64,000 bases of DNA from Pseudomonas sp. A34-9 (GCF_029543085.1 NZ_CP119967.1:4366501-4430500); one strand, 5' to 3'; positions 24,062 through 33,651 are shown, counted from the first letter of the stretch. Numbers and translations are program-made. The notes: generated by a model not told the origin, from the sequence alone.

Positions 24062-25108
24062 TTAGCTGCTTTGGGTTTGCACCACCGGAGTGATGGGCGC
24101 CAAAGGTTTCTTCTTCGCCGCACGTTCGCCAAGGAACAGCACGGAAGTGAAATTGAACCGACTGAAAATCATCGACAACACCACCGGCCCAAGCAAGCCA
24201 AAGCTCAGCCCACCCAACACCAGCAAGCTCTCATCCTTCACCCCCAACCGCCCCAGCACAAACCGCGACGTCGCGGCGAACAGCACATGGAACAGGAAGA
24301 TCGCATAGGAATAGCCACCGAGCCAGGTCAGCGCTCTGGAACGCATATCACTGGACAGCAACGCGATGCAGGACACACAACCCACGGTCAAACCGATCAG
24401 GCTGCGACGGTCGACAATCAACTCACGATCAATCGCCGCGACGTACAGCAACGTCAGCGAAATCAACACAAACACCAACGGCCCGATCACCTTGAAGCGC
24501 TGTTTCAACGCATCGACGTTCTCCTGGCCAATCATCCCGGCGACAAAAAACGGCAACAGATAAATCGCGCCGTTGATCCCGAACGCATCGAACTTGAACG
24601 GCGGCAGCAAAAACAACAGCGCCGCAAACGCGAACAGCCCATACAAGCGCGTCGCCGAACGCAGCATCCCGCGCCACTCCAGCAACCCGACGAACATGAA
24701 AATGATGAACACCGCCTGCAAGAACCAGAAGTGGTTCACCGGTACCCAGAACGACAACAACGCGTCGATCACCCCGACGTCCTTGTTCACCCCCGGCCCC
24801 ACCGCTTGCAGCACCGAGAACGGCACACCGACGCAAAACAGCGGCACGATCAAGCGGCGCACCTTGCCGCTGAAGAATGCAGAAAAGTCATTGCCACGGA
24901 TTTTGTAGATCGAATAGATGTACCCGGAAATAAAGGTGAACAGCGGCATGCGCACATACACCATCGAGTCGGCGATCACCCGGAACGGCGAGCCGAGGTC
25001 GATTTTCAACCCGCCGCCCAACGGCCCGATAACGTGATAGAGCACCAGCAACAGGCACGCCAGGCCACGCAGGGTTTCGATCTCCAGGGACTTTTTCTTG
25101 CTCGACAT
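24062..25108 (-). CDS. membrane acyltransferase (acyltransferase 3 family)
   Basis: A 348-residue polytopic membrane protein of the acyltransferase-3 family that O-acylates cell-surface sugars. It begins KSLEIETLRGLACLLLVLYHV, with the family's Arg and the His of YHV; a second family motif is VRMPLFTFISGY, then FWFLQAVFI and about ten hydrophobic segments. The donor (acetyl or succinyl) cannot be told. It is the last gene of a compact minus-strand EPS operon, 12 bases after the polymerase-like gene, and ends beside the nested palindrome. Confidence 0.88.
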   Translation of the reverse strand: MSSKKKSLEIETLRGLACLLLVLYHVIGPLGGGLKIDLGSPFRVIADSMVYVRMPLFTFISGYIYSIYKIRGNDFSAFFSGKVRRLIVPLFCVGVPFSVLQAVGPGVNKDVGVIDALLSFWVPVNHFWFLQAVFIIFMFVGLLEWRGMLRSATRLYGLFAFAALLFLLPPFKFDAFGINGAIYLLPFFVAGMIGQENVDALKQRFKVIGPLVFVLISLTLLYVAAIDRELIVDRRSLIGLTVGCVSCIALLSSDMRSRALTWLGGYSYAIFLFHVLFAATSRFVLGRLGVKDESLLVLGGLSFGLLGPVVLSMIFSRFNFTSVLFLGERAAKKKPLAPITPVVQTQSS

Positions 25109-25120
25109 AAAGCACCTGCC

Positions 25121-26224
25121 TCAATTCAGAATTCGTGATTCAACCTGCACCGGTTTGTTCGCCCGCAGCATCAAGCCCAGGCCGACGAACAACACCGGCA
25201 CCACCATCGAAAAGTGCCGGGCGAAGGAGCCGAAGTCCGGCTCGAACAGGCCTTGCACCAGCAGAAACGCCAGCGGGATCGCGATCAGTTCCTTGGGTTT
25301 GGTCTGGATCGGCGCGCCCTTGTAATCGGTCGAGGTGATGACTTTGAACAGCAGTAATGCAGTCATGATCATCAAGGCGACGAAGATCACCTGCCCCGGC
25401 CCCGAGAGCAGAATCAGCTCCACCGGGAACGACAGCCGGAAGAAGATGATCATCGAGTCCAGCGCCTGCGAAACAAAGTCGCTGCCCGTCAGCCACGACA
25501 CGATCAACGACTTCGAACCCTCCTCGCCCGCCGTGCGCAACTCGTTGTTGCTGGCGCGAATCGACGACACCGGGAAGCCCAGGGCAAGCTGAATCGACAT
25601 CGCCACCGCGAGGTAGAACAGGAACAACATCAGGAAGAACGTCGTGCGCGACACGTACTTTTTCATCACGCAGACGCCGACCCACGACAGCGAAAACAGA
25701 ATCCAGTAGGGCCGGATCAGCACGCCATAGATCACCGCCGAGAGGAAAAACCCGCCGCGGTATTTGCGCGTCAGCGAGCTGAGCAAAATGCTCAACACCG
25801 CCACCGACACGATGATTTCCTTGGTCAGGTTCTCCAGGAAGAACGAGCGCACGATGCCCCACAGACACAGGGTGCCGAAGATCGCCAATGGCATGCGCCG
25901 GAACACCACCACCGGAATCGCCGTGAGGAAAAAATTGCAGAACATGCCGTAGGCCCAGGCATTGGTCAGGTTGATCCCGGTGGGCCGCAGCAGGAACGCG
26001 GAACACTCGTAGGACGAGCGATCCGGCGAGAACGGGTTCCAGAAGTTGCAGTTGTCGGCCCGCGCGTAGGACGACCACAAGGTCATCGCATCCGGCCCCG
26101 GATCACGCGGGATCAACAGCGGCATCGCCACCGACAAAAACAGCCCGGTAAAGAGGATCAGAAACGAGATCGAGGAATCGAGCCGCTTGCCGCGAAACTC
26201 GATGCACGGCAGTTTCAGGCCCAT
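25121..26224 (-). CDS. polytopic membrane protein, candidate Wzy-type EPS polymerase
   Basis: A 367-residue protein with about ten hydrophobic segments and a large loop in its N-terminal half containing SSYARADNCNFWNPFSPD. Sequence identity to a family is not obvious, as is usual for Wzy polymerases. Its position beside a Wzx flippase, together with its topology and size, supports polymerase; an export-associated membrane protein is possible. ATG 26224 overlaps the flippase stop by 10 bases. The much longer open frame to 26728 is only antisense-like read-through of the flippase gene in another frame. Confidence 0.65.
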   Translation of the reverse strand: MGLKLPCIEFRGKRLDSSISFLILFTGLFLSVAMPLLIPRDPGPDAMTLWSSYARADNCNFWNPFSPDRSSYECSAFLLRPTGINLTNAWAYGMFCNFFLTAIPVVVFRRMPLAIFGTLCLWGIVRSFFLENLTKEIIVSVAVLSILLSSLTRKYRGGFFLSAVIYGVLIRPYWILFSLSWVGVCVMKKYVSRTTFFLMLFLFYLAVAMSIQLALGFPVSSIRASNNELRTAGEEGSKSLIVSWLTGSDFVSQALDSMIIFFRLSFPVELILLSGPGQVIFVALMIMTALLLFKVITSTDYKGAPIQTKPKELIAIPLAFLLVQGLFEPDFGSFARHFSMVVPVLFVGLGLMLRANKPVQVESRILN

Positions 26225-27447
26225 GACAATGCGGCCTTTTTCCCGGCCGTTGCGCGGGTCAGCACTGCAATCACCAGCAGTTGCACGATGATCGCGAAGA
26301 CGTTGCCCCACGCCGCGCCGTAGATCGAATAGTGCTTGATCAGCAGCCAACTGACCGGCACCGAAACCAACAGGCAGATCGCGGCACTGGCGAGTGATAC
26401 GCGACTGTTTTTCGAAGCAATCAGACCGCCCCAGACAATGTCGCCAATCGCGCGCAAAGCGAAGGAAAAAATCAGCACAGCAAGGATTGCGTTGTCTGGA
26501 CGCGGCACACTGGTGGCGACGTAATCGAGCACCACGTTGAAGAACAGATAAATCGCCACCGCCACCGCCGCCGACACGACAAGCGAACGCATGACCCACT
26601 TGTTGACGAACAACTGCTTGACCGTGAACGCCTGCTGATCCGCCTGAAAACGCTTGGCCAGCACCGGAATCCCGACCACCGCGACCACCGCGTACGACAA
26701 CGCCTGCAAGGTGTTCGCCGCCGACCACGCGTAGACGTACTTACCGAGACTGGCGTAGGGCTCCAGGTCAATGATCAAGAAACGCTCGGCGTACTGACTC
26801 AGCGCGATCAACCCGGTGCCGAGGTAAAACGGCAACCCGGCCTTCCACACCGTGGCCGTGGCCAAGGTGCCGGCGACCCGGCCCTTGTGCACGTTCACCA
26901 CGATCAAGTAACCGGCGATGATCACCAGCACGTTGGCGGCCACCCACAGCCACAATACACTGGCGATTCCCGAGACCCAGTCAAGCATCATCCCGCCCAC
27001 CGCCAACACCGCCCACAGACCGGTCTTGATGAAGAACAGCAATGCGCCCGCCGTGGCTTTCTGCGCGGAAAACACGAACGAATTGATCTCGAACGACAGG
27101 TGTTCGGTGAGCAGCACCAGGGTCACGCAAAGGATCAGTGCCGTGGTCGCCTCAACCGCCTGGAACAGCGAATAAATCAGCACCGTCGCGACCGACAGCA
27201 ACAGCCCCACCGCCAGATACAGCAGCAGGACTTTGTCGACCACGCGGCGCGAACTGCCGCCGACGCTGATCAGTCGATTGATTTCGGAACTGAAGCCGAC
27301 GCTGTAGAACTTGGAGGCGATCAACGATGCCGCGACCACCACGCCGTAAAAGCCCAGCGCCTCATAACCGAGGTAATGGGTGATCGCCAACACCAGCAAA
27401 AACTTCGCGCCTAACGCTCCGCCGCGAAGCAGCAGCCGAAATATCAT
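26215..27447 (-). CDS. Wzx-type oligosaccharide flippase
   Basis: A 410-residue MATE/MVF-type flippase with about 12 membrane helices. The N-terminus FRLLLRGGALGAKFLLVLAITHYLGYEALGFYG is typical of polysaccharide flippases (first helix, then the Gly-rich turn). It would move the lipid-linked EPS repeat unit across the inner membrane for polymerisation. Its start overlaps the pyruvyltransferase stop in ATGA, and its end overlaps the polymerase-like gene, so the three are translationally linked. Confidence 0.87.
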   Translation of the reverse strand: MIFRLLLRGGALGAKFLLVLAITHYLGYEALGFYGVVVAASLIASKFYSVGFSSEINRLISVGGSSRRVVDKVLLLYLAVGLLLSVATVLIYSLFQAVEATTALILCVTLVLLTEHLSFEINSFVFSAQKATAGALLFFIKTGLWAVLAVGGMMLDWVSGIASVLWLWVAANVLVIIAGYLIVVNVHKGRVAGTLATATVWKAGLPFYLGTGLIALSQYAERFLIIDLEPYASLGKYVYAWSAANTLQALSYAVVAVVGIPVLAKRFQADQQAFTVKQLFVNKWVMRSLVVSAAVAVAIYLFFNVVLDYVATSVPRPDNAILAVLIFSFALRAIGDIVWGGLIASKNSRVSLASAAICLLVSVPVSWLLIKHYSIYGAAWGNVFAIIVQLLVIAVLTRATAGKKAALSWA

Positions 27448-28556
27448 CGAATGACACCCTTGATGATGTCGTCCATGGCCACGGTTTTTGCTTCGATTTC
27501 ACGGCAGGTATCCGTCAGGCGCTTGCCGAAATTCGACAGCGCATTTGGCGCGTAAACCGTGTCGATGATGGTGTCGACATTGATGTCGCCGCCGTTGATC
27601 ACCCAGTCCTCGACGCCCATGTCCTGATAGGCGCCAAAGCCTTTGCGCTCATAGCTGATGTGGTACGCCGGCACCCCCGAGAGCAGCGATTCGATGGCGC
27701 CGTGCAAGCGTACGGAAATCACCAGGTCCGGTTGATATTTGGCAATCGTCGCCTTCAACGACAACAAATCTTCGGTGATGCCCAGTTCGCGATAGAACGC
27801 GCCGTCGTCGTTGCCACGCACAGCGCTCTGTACCGCACAGACCACTTTGCTTTTGTTCTTCAGGCGCTGCAGCAGCAACTTCAGGTTGGCCACGTAAGCG
27901 ACTTTCTTCTCTTTGCTCCACTCCGGCGGCTTGCGCAGTACCACGCAGACCGTGGCCGGCGAAGATGCGCAACGGGTGAACTTCGCTTGCTGGAGAATTT
28001 TGCTCGCCAACGACTGCACCGCCAGATCCGGCGCGCGGTAGACGTTTGCACAGGCGTCGAAAATCGCCGAAGAACGATTGTCGCGCACGAACACTGCGTC
28101 AGCGCTGGCGTAATGCTCGACGATCTTGCTGCTCTCGCCGTGGAACGGGCCGATGCTTTGCGGCAGGTACACCGACGGCACTTTGCTGAGGATCGCGGTT
28201 TCCAGTTGCTTGGCGTGGCCGAGTTTCAGCTTGATGTGTTCGAAGGCGCTTTTCGAGCGCATGTAGCCGCCGCCGACACCGACAATCAGATCGGTTTTCT
28301 TCAACAGATCCGCCAGCCCCGCGTAGGACTGATTGAGGAACACCGCTTGCTTGACCCGGCCCAAACCCTTGGCCGCCATCACCGGTGCGTCGAAACGCGG
28401 GTGCGGCAAGTAGCTGAAAGAATCCGGATCGGAAGCCACCACGCTGATCGCGGTGTCTTCGCCAAAGTTGCGCTGCACCAGGGCAATGGCCAGATCGACG
28501 AGCAAGCCGTCACCGGAGTTGGACGCACTGTAGCCATGCAAAATCGTTACGTTCAT
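27444..28556 (-). CDS. polysaccharide pyruvyltransferase
   Basis: A 370-residue member of the polysaccharide pyruvyl-transferase family (CsaB/WcaK/ExoV type), which attaches a pyruvate ketal from phosphoenolpyruvate to a hexose, commonly 4,6-linked. Visible features are the N-terminal NSGDGLLVDLAI loop, LIVGVGGGYMRSK, YLPQSIGPF, DAVFVRDNRSS, RAPDLAVQ, and the C-terminal VISVRLHGAIESLLSGVPA region with its conserved Arg, His and Gly. ATG 28556 is 15 bases after the glycosyltransferase stop. It points to an acidic, pyruvylated polymer. Confidence 0.9.
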   Translation of the reverse strand: MNVTILHGYSASNSGDGLLVDLAIALVQRNFGEDTAISVVASDPDSFSYLPHPRFDAPVMAAKGLGRVKQAVFLNQSYAGLADLLKKTDLIVGVGGGYMRSKSAFEHIKLKLGHAKQLETAILSKVPSVYLPQSIGPFHGESSKIVEHYASADAVFVRDNRSSAIFDACANVYRAPDLAVQSLASKILQQAKFTRCASSPATVCVVLRKPPEWSKEKKVAYVANLKLLLQRLKNKSKVVCAVQSAVRGNDDGAFYRELGITEDLLSLKATIAKYQPDLVISVRLHGAIESLLSGVPAYHISYERKGFGAYQDMGVEDWVINGGDINVDTIIDTVYAPNALSNFGKRLTDTCREIEAKTVAMDDIIKGVIR

Positions 28557-28571
28557 ATGCTTGAGTTCTAC

Positions 28572-29654
28572 TTAAAAAGTGGGAGCGCGATACAGGTCGT
28601 AGGTCTGGCGAATCATCAACGCGGCACTGAAACGCTCGCGGACGATGCTCCGTCCTTCGTTGCCGAGGTCGAGCAGGCGTGGCTTCTGGATGATCGTCAG
28701 CACATCGGCCAATGCCTGGTGATCACCGGACGGGAAGACATAGCCGGACACTTCATTGGTGACCAGTTCAGGCAGCGACGTGCAGTTGCTGGCGATCACC
28801 GGCAAGCCCATGGCCATGCCTTCCAGCGGCACCATGGCGAAACCTTCCCAGCGGCTTGGCACAATCAGCGCATCGGCTTTCTGGTACAGCGCCTGCACCT
28901 CGCTCGGCGTGACCCATGGCAAATATTCAACGGCGTCCATCGGTGGGCACTCCACCGTATCCTCGTTCACCGCACTGCCGACAACGGTCAGTTTCAGGTC
29001 GTTGCGCTGCACTTTGGCGAAGGCCTTGAGCAACACGTCGAAGCCTTTCTGGTAATCGAGACGGCCAACGAAGAGCAGATGAATCGGCTCGGGACTCGCC
29101 GCTTTCGGCGCGTCATCCCGGCGGTGAATGCCGTTGTAGATCAGCTTCATGCGCTTGCGCTCGATGCCGAAGCGCGCGGCTTTGTCGAGCTCGTACTGGC
29201 TGACGCAAATGATCACGTCGGTGACTTTTTGCAGCACCCGCTCGATCCACGCATAGACTTTCTGCTTGGTCGGCGAGCTTTCCATCAGGAACGAAAACGC
29301 GTGCGGGCAGTAGACGATTTTCGGCTTGCGCCACGGTCGCAGCAGCACACACACGCAGCGGCCGATCACTCCGGAAAAGGTACTGTGCAAATGCACCACG
29401 TCGGGTTTTTCCTTGAGCATCACCTGAGTCAGGCGCCAGGCGAAACGCAGCAACGACGGCACATTGCGCCCGGTGCGGGCGAAGGTGCGGATCTGCTGCG
29501 CGCCGATGCCGTGCAACTCTTTGGCCTGATCATCCGGCACCAGATAAACCAGCTCGTAGTTCGCCGCATCACCTTCGGGCGAGGCCGAAATCGTACGGAT
29601 CACCGTCGCGACGCCACCTTTGATCGTCTCTGCCACGTGCAGTATTTTTTTCAC
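28572..29654 (-). CDS. GT4-family glycosyltransferase
   Basis: A 360-residue GT-B fold, retaining glycosyltransferase of family 4. The N-domain starts KILHVAETIKGGVATVI, with DVVHLHSTFSGVIGR for acceptor binding; the C-domain has LLFVGRLDYQKGFDVLLKAF and the nucleotide-sugar site SRWEGFAMVPLEGMAMGLPV with the E-x7-E motif. The start is GTG 29654 with only a weak ribosome-binding site. It is the only glycosyltransferase in the locus apart from the initiating enzyme, so it would add the second (and perhaps last) sugar of the repeat. Donor UDP-Glc or UDP-Gal is inferred. Confidence 0.92.
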   Translation of the reverse strand: MKKILHVAETIKGGVATVIRTISASPEGDAANYELVYLVPDDQAKELHGIGAQQIRTFARTGRNVPSLLRFAWRLTQVMLKEKPDVVHLHSTFSGVIGRCVCVLLRPWRKPKIVYCPHAFSFLMESSPTKQKVYAWIERVLQKVTDVIICVSQYELDKAARFGIERKRMKLIYNGIHRRDDAPKAASPEPIHLLFVGRLDYQKGFDVLLKAFAKVQRNDLKLTVVGSAVNEDTVECPPMDAVEYLPWVTPSEVQALYQKADALIVPSRWEGFAMVPLEGMAMGLPVIASNCTSLPELVTNEVSGYVFPSGDHQALADVLTIIQKPRLLDLGNEGRSIVRERFSAALMIRQTYDLYRAPTF

Positions 29655-29694
29655 AAATCACCCACTTCAAAGAGGAAAAAACAGTCGCTGACAG

Positions 29695-31923
29695 TCAGGA
29701 TTTGTCGGACGCGTATTCGTAGTTGTAATAGCCGTAACCGCCGTTGCCGTAGTAGCTGGCGGCGCGCTTCTCGACGCCGTTGAACACCGCGCCTTTCAAC
29801 TCGATGCCGTTCTGCGCGAAGCGGCGGATGGTCAACTCGATCTCCTTGGCCGGGTTCACCCCGAAGCGCGTGACGATCAGGCTGATCCCGGCTTCACGGC
29901 CAACGATGGCCGCATCGGTCACCGCCAGCAGCGGCGGCGTATCGATGATCACCAGGTCGTAACGCTCGCTCAGCTCGGCGAGCAACTCGCGGAAGTTGGC
30001 GTGCATCAGCAGCTCGGACGGATTGGGCGGCACCTGACCGCGGCTGATGAAATGCAGGTTGTCGACTTCGACTTTGTTGATCGCCTGATCGATGCTGCAA
30101 CGCTTGACCAGCAGGTCGGACAAACCGTTAGTGATCGGTGTGTTGAGGGTTTTGTGCAGGTGCCCTTTGCGCATGTCGGCATCGATCAGCACCACACGCT
30201 GGCCGCTCAGCGCCATCACCGCTGCGAGGTTGGACGAGACGAAGGTCTTGCCGACTTGCGGGCTCGGCCCGGAAATCATGATGCGGTTATTGGTCGAATC
30301 GAGCCCGGCGAAGTGCAGGCAGGTGCGCAGGCTGCGGATCGACTCGATCGACAGATCGGTCGGGTTACGCAGCGCCAGCAGGTAAGCCGGTTTATCGACG
30401 CCATCGCGGGCACGACCTTTTTTGTTGTCCTCTTCCTGCTGCAAGGCGCTGTAGGGAATCGACGCGTACACCGGCAGGCCGAGTTGCTCGATGGCTTCCG
30501 GGCCTTCCAGGCCACGGCTCAGGGATTTACGCAGCAGCACCAGCGCCACACCAACGAAGGCACCGAGGAATGTGGCGATGATAACGATCAGGGCTTTTTT
30601 CGGTTTGACCGGGCTGGTCAGGTCGACATCCGCCGCATCGACCAAACGTACGTTACCCACGGCACCGGCGCGAACGATGTCCAGCTCTTGGGATTTGTTC
30701 AGCAATTGCGTGTAGATCTGCGACGCCACTTCGACATCGCGGGTCAGGTTGAGCAATTCCTGTTGGGTCGCGGGCAGATCACCGACCTTGCCTTCCAGCG
30801 ACTTCTGTTGCTGGGTCAACTCGCCGATCTGGCTCATCAGTGCGCGATAGGCCGGGTGCTGTTTGGTGAACTTGCGGTCCATCTCCGCCTGCTGCATTTT
30901 CAGCTCGGAAATCCGCGTTTCCAGCGCCACCGACTGACCGAGCACCGACTGGGTTTCCAGCGAGATGTTCACGGTCTTGCCATGGGTCTGGTAGGCGTTC
31001 AATGCATCGCTGGCCTTGGCCAGATCGCGTTTGACCTGCGGCAACTGGCTTTGCAGAAAGGCCAGGCTCTGCGCCGCTTCTGCCGAGGTACGGCGCACGT
31101 TCTGATCCACGTACAGGGCGGCAATCTTGTTGAGAATCTTCACCGCTTCAGCGGCGTCTGAGCTGGCCAGCGCCAGACGGATAATCCCCGACTCCTTGCC
31201 TTGCTCAGAGATATCCAGCGCGTCCTGATAACCCTGAATGGTCACGATCCGAGGGTTGCGTACCACTTCGAAACGGGTGCCGGGGTTGGCCAGCAACTGG
31301 GTGAGCTGCCCTTCGACGCCGTCTTGCGCGAACGCTTCACCGGCGGTGCCTTCGACCAGCAGATTGTCGTTGTCATCGAGCAACTGGAAGCGCTTCTGCT
31401 CGCCAGCAATCAGGGTGAGTTTCTTGCCCAACAACTCTTTGGGCAGATTGAGCCGGGCAAACTCCAGGCGCTCACCGCCCCAGGCGTAGCTGTTCAAACC
31501 GAAACGCGGGGCGGCGACACTGGTCTCGGTCTCGCCGCGATAACGCCGGGCGAGAAAGCCGCCAATCATCGGGAAGGTGTTGGGGGTGACATCGATGTCC
31601 AGGCGCAGGTCGTCGACGGTTTTACCGATCACCGCGCGGGATTTGATGATGCCGATTTCGGTCACCGACGGCGATTGCCCGCCGAGCATGCTGTTGAGGT
31701 CGGAGAAACCAAGCATGTCGTTCTTTTTCGGCTCGACCTGCACCAGCGCATTCGCCAGGTACACGGGCGTGGCCAACACTGCATAGGCCACACCGGTGAC
31801 CATAAAGGCGCCGGTTAGCGCACCGATCAACCATTTCTGGTCGATCAAACTGCCGAATATGCCGAGAAGATCAATACTGTCTTGATCATTGTCGCGGGTG
31901 CCGATGACGGACGGTAACTGCAT
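29695..31923 (-). CDS. wzc: Wzc-type tyrosine autokinase / EPS co-polymerase
   Basis: A 742-residue inner-membrane co-polymerase and BY-kinase. An N-terminal Wzz domain has TM1 (about 31-52) and TM2 (about 450-470, KPKKALIVIIATFLGAFVGV), with a long coiled-coil periplasmic part between. The kinase domain has Walker A GPSPQVGKTFVSSNLA, Walker A' LIDADMRKG and Walker B LVIIDTPP. The C-terminus is a tyrosine cluster (YYGNGGYGYYNYEY) for autophosphorylation cycling. ATG 31923 is preferred by family; ATG 31944 adds seven residues. It should control chain length together with the Wza-type and Wzb-type proteins. Confidence 0.93.
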   Translation of the reverse strand: MQLPSVIGTRDNDQDSIDLLGIFGSLIDQKWLIGALTGAFMVTGVAYAVLATPVYLANALVQVEPKKNDMLGFSDLNSMLGGQSPSVTEIGIIKSRAVIGKTVDDLRLDIDVTPNTFPMIGGFLARRYRGETETSVAAPRFGLNSYAWGGERLEFARLNLPKELLGKKLTLIAGEQKRFQLLDDNDNLLVEGTAGEAFAQDGVEGQLTQLLANPGTRFEVVRNPRIVTIQGYQDALDISEQGKESGIIRLALASSDAAEAVKILNKIAALYVDQNVRRTSAEAAQSLAFLQSQLPQVKRDLAKASDALNAYQTHGKTVNISLETQSVLGQSVALETRISELKMQQAEMDRKFTKQHPAYRALMSQIGELTQQQKSLEGKVGDLPATQQELLNLTRDVEVASQIYTQLLNKSQELDIVRAGAVGNVRLVDAADVDLTSPVKPKKALIVIIATFLGAFVGVALVLLRKSLSRGLEGPEAIEQLGLPVYASIPYSALQQEEDNKKGRARDGVDKPAYLLALRNPTDLSIESIRSLRTCLHFAGLDSTNNRIMISGPSPQVGKTFVSSNLAAVMALSGQRVVLIDADMRKGHLHKTLNTPITNGLSDLLVKRCSIDQAINKVEVDNLHFISRGQVPPNPSELLMHANFRELLAELSERYDLVIIDTPPLLAVTDAAIVGREAGISLIVTRFGVNPAKEIELTIRRFAQNGIELKGAVFNGVEKRAASYYGNGGYGYYNYEYASDKS

Positions 31924-31962
31924 AAGTCTGTTCTTACCATTCATTGATCTGAAGAATATTCA

Positions 31963-32403
31963 TCAACGCGCGAGGCGTTGCGCCCATGAGCTGACAGCAT
32001 CTTCAATCAATGCATGGGCATGAATAAAAGCGGCCTTGCCTTGACGATACGGGTCGTGTATTTCGCGCTCGCTCTGCCACTTGCCGAGCAGAAAAACTTT
32101 GCCTCTGGCGTGAGAGGCAATCTTCAGTACTTGATTAACATGCTGTTTTTCCATGACCAGAATCAGGTCTGATTCATTGACGATGTCTGCCGTCAGTTGC
32201 CGCGCCATGAAGCCGTCGGTGCTATGCCCATGGTCTTCCAGCACCTGGCGCGCGGAAGTTTCGACACCCTCGCCAACCCGCGCCGACAGGCCTGCGGAGG
32301 AGACGGTGATCGCTGAAGGGGCCAGCGCGTTACGCAGCATCAGTTCTGCCGTCGGACTACGGCATATATTGCCCACGCAAACGACAAGGATCTTTCTGAA
32401 CAA
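31963..32403 (-). CDS. wzb: low-molecular-weight protein tyrosine phosphatase (Wzb type)
   Basis: A 146-residue cytosolic phosphatase with the C(X)5R loop VCVGNICRSPTAE near residue 9 and the general-acid Asp in IHDPYRQG. It would dephosphorylate the Wzc tyrosine tail. The start is an unusual TTG at 32403 with AGGA about ten bases before it. It is the first gene of the long minus-strand EPS operon (wzb, wzc, GT4, pyruvyltransferase, flippase, polymerase, acyltransferase), so the weak start may keep phosphatase levels low. Confidence 0.93.
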   Translation of the reverse strand: MFRKILVVCVGNICRSPTAELMLRNALAPSAITVSSAGLSARVGEGVETSARQVLEDHGHSTDGFMARQLTADIVNESDLILVMEKQHVNQVLKIASHARGKVFLLGKWQSEREIHDPYRQGKAAFIHAHALIEDAVSSWAQRLAR

Positions 32404-32697
32404 GGTTTTACTTTCCTGTGTAATGTCAAACGGCCAACATCTCGAGAGCCATTGAATGAACCCTCAAGATCTTCCTGCACTCAGAAATAGATTCGCCCTG
32501 TTAGTACCGAAGTATTAAGTACCACAGCGTTTAAAAGCGCCCCAACCACAATTAGCGGACTAAAAATAACTGTGATTTTCGGCTGATTGATTTCCGACAA
32601 AAAATAACATTCGTGCACTAAGTGCCATCACCTCACTCGAAAATTGAGTAACGAGATAAAACATTCGAAGTTGTCACTTCTCTTCGGGAGAGCAGAC
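32404..32697. promoter_or_regulatory. divergent promoter region of the main EPS operon and the glycosidase gene
   Basis: About 290 AT-rich bases without a gene. GACTAAAAATAACT at 32558-32571 matches the galU upstream site exactly, and GACAAAAAATAAC at 32596-32608 is a near copy. GTGCACTAAGTGCC lies at 32613. These are candidate sites for a locus-specific regulator. Confidence 0.45.
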
Positions 32698-33651
32698 ATG
32701 AAATCAACACATCTCAAACGACTTGGCGCGCTGGCGCTGATGGCGCTGGGTGCAACTCAGGTTCACGCCAGCGAACTGTTCCCTAACCTTCCAGCCAAGA
32801 ACATTGGCGTTCAGGTAAAGATCCAGAACTTCACGGCAGCCGATGCCGCGCAGATCAAAACGGCAGGCTTCGGTTTTGTCCGCTTCGGCGTGTGGAGCGA
32901 AAGCCTGACGGCCAAGGCTTATCAGCAACAAGTCAGCGACGCTTTTGCGGCAGCCAAGTCTGCAGGGCTGCAGGTGCTGTTGACGGTCCGCGCGATCAAG
33001 CCGTTGCCCGCCACTTCAAACGCGGAACTGGCCAGCGCCGGTGAAGGCTTCGCCAAAGCCGTGACCGGGCTGGAACAGTCGTACGCCTCGCAAATGGTCG
33101 CGATTGAGTTATGGAACGAGCCTGACCTGGAAACCTATTGGCCGACGGGCAAGTTCGACACCACGTTTGTGCCGTTCATGAGCGCCGTGTGCAAGACCCT
33201 GCAAGGGCAACCGCCCTCGACCCCGGTGATCGGCTTCGGCTTCGCCCGGCCACCCAGCGCGGGCTCGGCCTCAACCGTGGCGCTTAATCGTATCGTCAGC
33301 GAATACCCGAAATGCCTCAGCGCGGTGTCCTATCACCCCTATGGCATGACCGCCACGCAGATCAGCAACGCACAAAACTTCATCCAGCAGAACTTCCATC
33401 TGCCGGGAGTCATCAGTGAATGGGGGATCTCGGCACTCGCGTCCAATGGCGGGCCTGAAGGGCAAGCGAGCAAGATCAACGCGTTTATCGGCGATGTTAA
33501 AAAACTCAACATCCCGCTGACCTCCATCTACGAATGGAAAAACAGCGATACCGGCAGCAATGAACGCGAGAAGAACTTCGGCCTGCTGACCTCTGACGGC
33601 CAACCGAAACCGGCACGCATGTCGGTCGAAGCGCTGTTGAACGCCCAGTAG
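32698..33651 (+). CDS. secreted glycoside hydrolase of the EPS locus
   Basis: A 317-residue protein with a signal peptide (LKRLGALALMALGATQVHA) and a TIM-barrel glycosidase domain of clan A character. WNEPDLE carries the probable acid/base Glu, and VISEWGIS carries the probable nucleophile Glu; GFVRFGVW and VSYHPYG are further barrel strands. It resembles the role of PslG, a hydrolase found in some EPS loci that trims or releases chains in the periplasm. ATG 32698 has GGAG upstream. It is divergent from the main EPS operon and shares the promoter motif. A hairpin terminator follows. Confidence 0.83.
   Translation: MKSTHLKRLGALALMALGATQVHASELFPNLPAKNIGVQVKIQNFTAADAAQIKTAGFGFVRFGVWSESLTAKAYQQQVSDAFAAAKSAGLQVLLTVRAIKPLPATSNAELASAGEGFAKAVTGLEQSYASQMVAIELWNEPDLETYWPTGKFDTTFVPFMSAVCKTLQGQPPSTPVIGFGFARPPSAGSASTVALNRIVSEYPKCLSAVSYHPYGMTATQISNAQNFIQQNFHLPGVISEWGISALASNGGPEGQASKINAFIGDVKKLNIPLTSIYEWKNSDTGSNEREKNFGLLTSDGQPKPARMSVEALLNAQ

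Noticed and set aside
26225..26728. N-terminal extension of the polymerase-like gene
   Set aside because: The extra 168 residues are an out-of-frame reading of the flippase gene, Gly/Arg-rich and not membrane-like; ATG 26224 fits the operon overlap.
27660..29783. 707-codon plus-strand open frame
   Set aside because: Antisense to the pyruvyltransferase and glycosyltransferase genes, both well supported.
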